The notes under the pieces: model-generated
Database searches by the model: none
What the model saw: only the letters and a program-made list of their open reading frames with translations
Told to the model about the DNA's origin: nothing
Source of the DNA: SIAJ01 sp036266155
GTDB taxonomy: Bacteria; Planctomycetota; Planctomycetia; Gemmatales; Gemmataceae
DNA: 8,572 bases
Assembly: GCA_036266155.1 (NCBI GenBank)
Contig: DATANR010000033.1
Coordinates: forward strand, 1 to 8,572
Direction: 5' to 3'
Position numbers and translations under genes: made by a program
Part shown: in pieces, positions 6,641 to 8,572 of the stretch
Layout: each line of letters opens with the position of its first letter
Numbering within the stretch: the stretch's first letter is position 1

Positions 6641-6722
6641 AAAGAGATTAGGATTACGATTGAGATTAAGATTAGGACCAGACAATCCCAATCTTAATCT
6701 CAATCGTAATCCTAATCTCTTT
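6641..6722. repeat. Perfect 33-bp inverted repeat built from NGATTA hexamers
   Basis: The left arm 6641-6673 and the right arm 6690-6722 are exact reverse complements, with a 16-nt loop (6674-6689). From 6645 the left arm is five tandem hexamers: AGATTA, GGATTA, CGATTG, AGATTA, AGATTA. The arm starts 18 nt after the stop of the DUF6263-like gene. On the + strand the hairpin runs out into a T-rich stretch (CTCTTTGTTATTT), so it could act as a terminator for that gene. It is strikingly AT-rich and low in complexity compared with the surroundings. A dispersed intergenic repeat is the alternative or additional explanation. Confidence 0.9.
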
Positions 6723-6729
6723 GTTATTT

Positions 6730-6735
6730 GAGGAG
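6730..6735 (+). promoter_or_regulatory. Ribosome binding site GAGGAG setting the TTG start at 6743
   Basis: GAGGAG is 7 nt before TTG 6743. The longer alternative starting at TTG 6728 would contain this site inside its own coding region. Confidence 0.7.
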
Positions 6736-6742
6736 ATCTGAA

Positions 6743-7600
6743 TTGCGAACGGTGGTCCTTGGCGCCCCCGGCCAGCTTGGTCGCGACCTATGCCCTCGGT
6801 TGCGAGGCGAAGTCGTGCCACTGGGTCGAGCCGACGTCGATTTGACCGACCAAGATTCTCTTCGAGCCCGCCTAACTTCTGTTCGTCCTGACGTCGTCAT
6901 TAACTGCGCCGCTTACAACTTTGTTGACAAGGCTGAGACGGAACCGCTGGCCGCGTTCGCGGTGAATACCTGGGCGGTCCGCGGACTCGCGATGATCTGT
7001 CGTGACTTTGATAGCACGCTGGTTCAGTTCAGCTCTGACTACGTCTTCGGACTTGCAGCCGACGAGAATCCGCTGACTGAGAATGATCCTCCGGGTCCGG
7101 TCAGCGTCTACGGCCTAAGCAAGCTTGCGGGTGAATTCCAAGTTCGAAGTATTTGCCCCAAGCACTTCGTGATCCGCACGTGTGGCCTATACGGTATCTC
7201 GGGCAGTGGCGGAAAGGGGAGCAATTTTGTCGAGACCATGTTGCGCCTGGCGGCACAGGGCATACCCTTGCAGGTGGTGAACGATCAACGATGCACGCCC
7301 AGCTTCACGGCCGACGTTGCGACGGCGACGACTCGTCTCATCGAGACCACAGACTACGGCCTCTACCACCTTACGAATGGCAGCGATTGCAGCTGGTTCG
7401 AGGTGGCGGCGGAAATCTTCCGCCTGACGGGGACGACGGCGAATCTGACGCCCATCACTTCGGCCGAGTTTGCCGCGCCTGCCCGGCGTCCGGCGTACAG
7501 CGTGTTGTCGAACGAGAAGTTGCGATTGGCAGGCGTGACGCCGCCACGTGATTGGAAGGAGGCCTTGGCGGAGTATCTGCAACTTCGCGCGAAGAAGTGA
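6743..7600 (+). CDS. rfbD: dTDP-4-dehydrorhamnose reductase, RmlD/RfbD family
   Basis: A 285-residue NAD(P)-dependent short-chain-dehydrogenase-type (extended SDR) protein of normal family length. Its presumed role is reduction of dTDP-4-dehydro-L-rhamnose to dTDP-L-rhamnose for surface polysaccharide. It shows the Rossmann loop GAPGQLG (7-13), RPDVVINCAAYNFVDKAE (48-65), SSDYVF (97-102), the catalytic YGLSK (Tyr123, Lys127) and the C-terminal RRPAYSVLSNEKL signature (248-260). The start is TTG at 6743, with GAGGAG 7 nt upstream; the protein then begins MRTVVLGAPGQLG, as expected for the family. An upstream TTG at 6728 is rejected. No rmlA, rmlB or rmlC is adjacent, so other SDR sugar-nucleotide substrates cannot be excluded. 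The 5' leader follows the 33-bp inverted repeat directly. Confidence 0.87.
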   Translation: MRTVVLGAPGQLGRDLCPRLRGEVVPLGRADVDLTDQDSLRARLTSVRPDVVINCAAYNFVDKAETEPLAAFAVNTWAVRGLAMICRDFDSTLVQFSSDYVFGLAADENPLTENDPPGPVSVYGLSKLAGEFQVRSICPKHFVIRTCGLYGISGSGGKGSNFVETMLRLAAQGIPLQVVNDQRCTPSFTADVATATTRLIETTDYGLYHLTNGSDCSWFEVAAEIFRLTGTTANLTPITSAEFAAPARRPAYSVLSNEKLRLAGVTPPRDWKEALAEYLQLRAKK

Positions 7601-7669
7601 TCACATGCTCGACGTCTTAAGGTAGAATGCTTCGGCGCCGAGGATATTGTCATTTTTGACGAGACACGC

Positions 7670-8026
7670 ATGAACCGAAACGTTCGCAAGCCACTCTCGA
7701 AGGCGCGCCCAGGGAAAACGGTTGTCGTGGAGACTCGGCGTCCAAAAAGAGAGTGCTCCGACACTCCGCGCGATGAGACTCTACGATCCGAATCGTCCAA
7801 GGTTTCGGAGGTGGACGCGGTTTTTGTGGAGGAAGAAGATCGCGTGGTCCACGTCTATTCGGTCGTCAATGATATGGGTGATTTTTACGAGAGGCTGCTC
7901 GCTCGTGAAATGGCAGTCGCCAAGGCGTGGCCGGCGATCGCATTTGAATTCCATGTTCGCGCTCATCAAGGCCGTTCACCGCATCAGGCCGTCCCACCGT
8001 GGTCCTGCGCGGTTTATCTCCGATGA
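7670..8026 (+). CDS. Small hypothetical protein, possible partner of the HEPN protein
   Basis: A 118-residue protein that I do not recognise by name. Residues 1-47 are charged, basic and probably disordered. Residues about 50-118 look like a compact alpha/beta domain: a strand (DRVVHVYSVV), a helix (DFYERLLAREMAVAKAWP), a strand (IAFEFHVRAH), then GRSPHQAVPPW and a short final strand. No signal peptide or membrane segment is seen. The Shine-Dalgarno before the ATG is weak (a GAG about 7 nt upstream). The C-terminal half overlaps the HEPN reading in another frame, and its TGA stop (8024-8026) overlaps an ATG at 8023 in the ATGA arrangement typical of coupled genes. A small gene in front of a HEPN gene suggests an antitoxin-like partner, but no MNT nucleotidyltransferase motif is visible, so this is inference from position only. 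Confidence 0.6.
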   Translation: MNRNVRKPLSKARPGKTVVVETRRPKRECSDTPRDETLRSESSKVSEVDAVFVEEEDRVVHVYSVVNDMGDFYERLLAREMAVAKAWPAIAFEFHVRAHQGRSPHQAVPPWSCAVYLR

Positions 8027-8432
8027 AGCCGGATGCACGACCTTTTACGATCGCTATTCGCACAACGTGGGGCTTGCTCAGCGGATTGAGCGGTCGCTCC
8101 CCGACGATCTCAGTTGGGTCAGTGTGGCGTTGTTCTACGCGGCGGTTCATTTGCTAAATGCGTACCTCCTGAGCAAGTCGAGCATTTCTGGATTTAGCCC
8201 GACCAGCGCGGTTGATACGTCGCGACAAAAGCTCATCGAGGACCATTGCCCAGAACTCAAAGCACATTCACGAAGATACCGTCAACTTAATGACCTGAGT
8301 GAGTCCGTCCGCTACGATCCCGGACTCGTATTCTCGCCGAAGCACCTGAGCGGTGCAAAAGCCGACTTCGCTAGCTACGAGTCGTTTCTCCTTCCCAAGG
8401 TCAAGAAACGGCTAGTGCCCCGCCAGCACTAA
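7953..8432 (+). CDS. HEPN-domain-like protein, start uncertain
   Basis: As read here it has 159 residues. The convincing part begins near residue 31 (about 8043): FYDRYSHNVGLAQRIE, a helix SWVSVALFYAAVHLLNAYL (54-72), RQKLIEDH (91-98), then YRQLNDLSESVRYDP (109-123). This four-helix pattern, with the ALFYAAxHL helix and the final YxxLxxxSxxxRY, is typical of HEPN proteins, many of which are toxins or RNases. R91-x6-H98 fits the loose Rx4-6H pattern, but I cannot confirm catalysis. ATG 7953 is the nearest in-frame start upstream of the domain. It has no Shine-Dalgarno and puts about 25 residues over the upstream gene in another frame. A better-placed ATG at 8023 (ATGA overlap) is in the wrong frame, and a -1 shift at the T4 run 8043-8046 would join it to the domain. 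Confidence 0.6.
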   Translation: MFALIKAVHRIRPSHRGPARFISDEAGCTTFYDRYSHNVGLAQRIERSLPDDLSWVSVALFYAAVHLLNAYLLSKSSISGFSPTSAVDTSRQKLIEDHCPELKAHSRRYRQLNDLSESVRYDPGLVFSPKHLSGAKADFASYESFLLPKVKKRLVPRQH

Positions 8433-8572
8433 AGTTTGGGGTTGATTATCGAGGCTTGTTCATGGGAAAAGCTGCGGAAACATGGGGTTTCCGTTGAACA
8501 AGAAGTATATCGTTCGGCTTTCCGAGCACGAGAGGCAAGCTTGTTTGGATGTGATCAAGCACCTCAAGGGGT
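8433..8572 (+). mobile_element. Left part of an IS630-type insertion sequence, cut by window edge
   Basis: The transposase start at 8482 implies that the element's left end lies in the 49 bp between it and the HEPN stop. IS630-family elements insert at TA, and a TA is present in the HEPN stop codon context (CTAA, 8430-8433), but no terminal inverted repeat can be confirmed without the right end. Confidence 0.4.
8482..8572 (+). CDS. IS630-family transposase, N-terminal fragment
   Basis: Thirty codons are readable before the window ends: MGFPLNKKYIVRLSEHER and onward to VIKHLKG. The KKYIVRLSExER start followed by a short helix is the usual N-terminus of IS630-type transposases, just before the helix-turn-helix region. 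The catalytic DDE domain lies outside the window. ATG 8482 sits in the loop of a small hairpin (CGGAAAC 8475-8481 with GTTTCCG 8487-8493). TTG 8494 would give MNKKYIV and is an equally plausible start. An ATG at 8462 in another frame stops after 11 codons. Whether the element is intact cannot be judged here. Confidence 0.7.
   Translation, partial: MGFPLNKKYIVRLSEHERQACLDVIKHLKG

Noticed and set aside
5441..6703. A 420-codon minus-strand open frame opposite the DUF6263-like gene
   Set aside because: It is longer than the + strand gene but is Arg/Leu/Gly-rich antisense translation. The + strand has a strong ribosome binding site, a signal peptide and a coherent repeat linker.
6645..6722. Hexamer repeats considered as a CRISPR or telomere-like array
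   Set aside because: There are no spacers, the unit is only 6 bases, and the arms form a single inverted repeat rather than a direct repeat array.
7722..7952. N-terminal extension of the HEPN frame to ATG 7722
   Set aside because: This stretch is Arg/Trp/Ser-rich, has no HEPN similarity, and overlaps the better-looking coding frame of the small upstream protein.

Overview
The window looks like chromosomal DNA from a planctomycete, most likely a Gemmataceae relative. It is GC-rich. It carries exported amicyanin-like proteins with a C-terminal CarboxypepD_reg-like sandwich (often annotated 'methylamine utilization protein'), a secreted protein resembling DUF6263, many Shine-Dalgarno-defined starts including TTG, and an IS630-type transposase start of the kind common in that family. 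The taxonomic call is inference from protein flavour; there is no rRNA or marker phylogeny in the window.

Layout. (1) 2-1615 (+): pyrG, CTP synthase, missing about 17 N-terminal codons at the window edge. (2) 1619-3388 (-): two tandem paralogous exported cupredoxin-like proteins, each apparently with its own promoter and its own copy of one terminator cassette. The terminator of the first lies inside the 3' end of the convergent pyrG. (3) 3487-5300 (-): a ROK-family sugar kinase (lacking the usual zinc-binding Cys motif) followed by a HisN-type inositol-monophosphatase-family enzyme, separated by a long imperfect inverted repeat that also encodes the kinase C-terminus and stop. (4) 5489-6622 (+): a secreted protein with a DAPKV-type linker and a DUF6263-like body, divergent from the kinase. 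(5) 6641-6722: a perfect 33-bp inverted repeat made of NGATTA hexamers. (6) 6743-7600 (+): RmlD/RfbD-type dTDP-4-dehydrorhamnose reductase starting at TTG. (7) 7670-8432 (+): a small unrecognised protein overlapping a HEPN-domain protein, a possible toxin-antitoxin-like pair with an awkward frame relationship. (8) 8482-end (+): start of an IS630-family transposase, cut by the window edge.

How the genes work together. The first part is mostly housekeeping or central metabolism (pyrimidine nucleotide, sugar and polyol-phosphate enzymes) interspersed with exported proteins. The right end is accessory in character (HEPN pair, IS630). There is no gene-free stretch over 300 bases. The largest gap, 5301-5488 between the divergent kinase and DUF6263-like genes, holds a clear ribosome binding site for each gene but no convincing -35/-10 pair. 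No rRNA, tRNA or CRISPR array was seen.

The best candidates for something undescribed are the small-protein/HEPN pair with a possible -1 frame change, the two intergenic inverted-repeat families, and the tandem duplication of a copper-protein gene together with its terminator.
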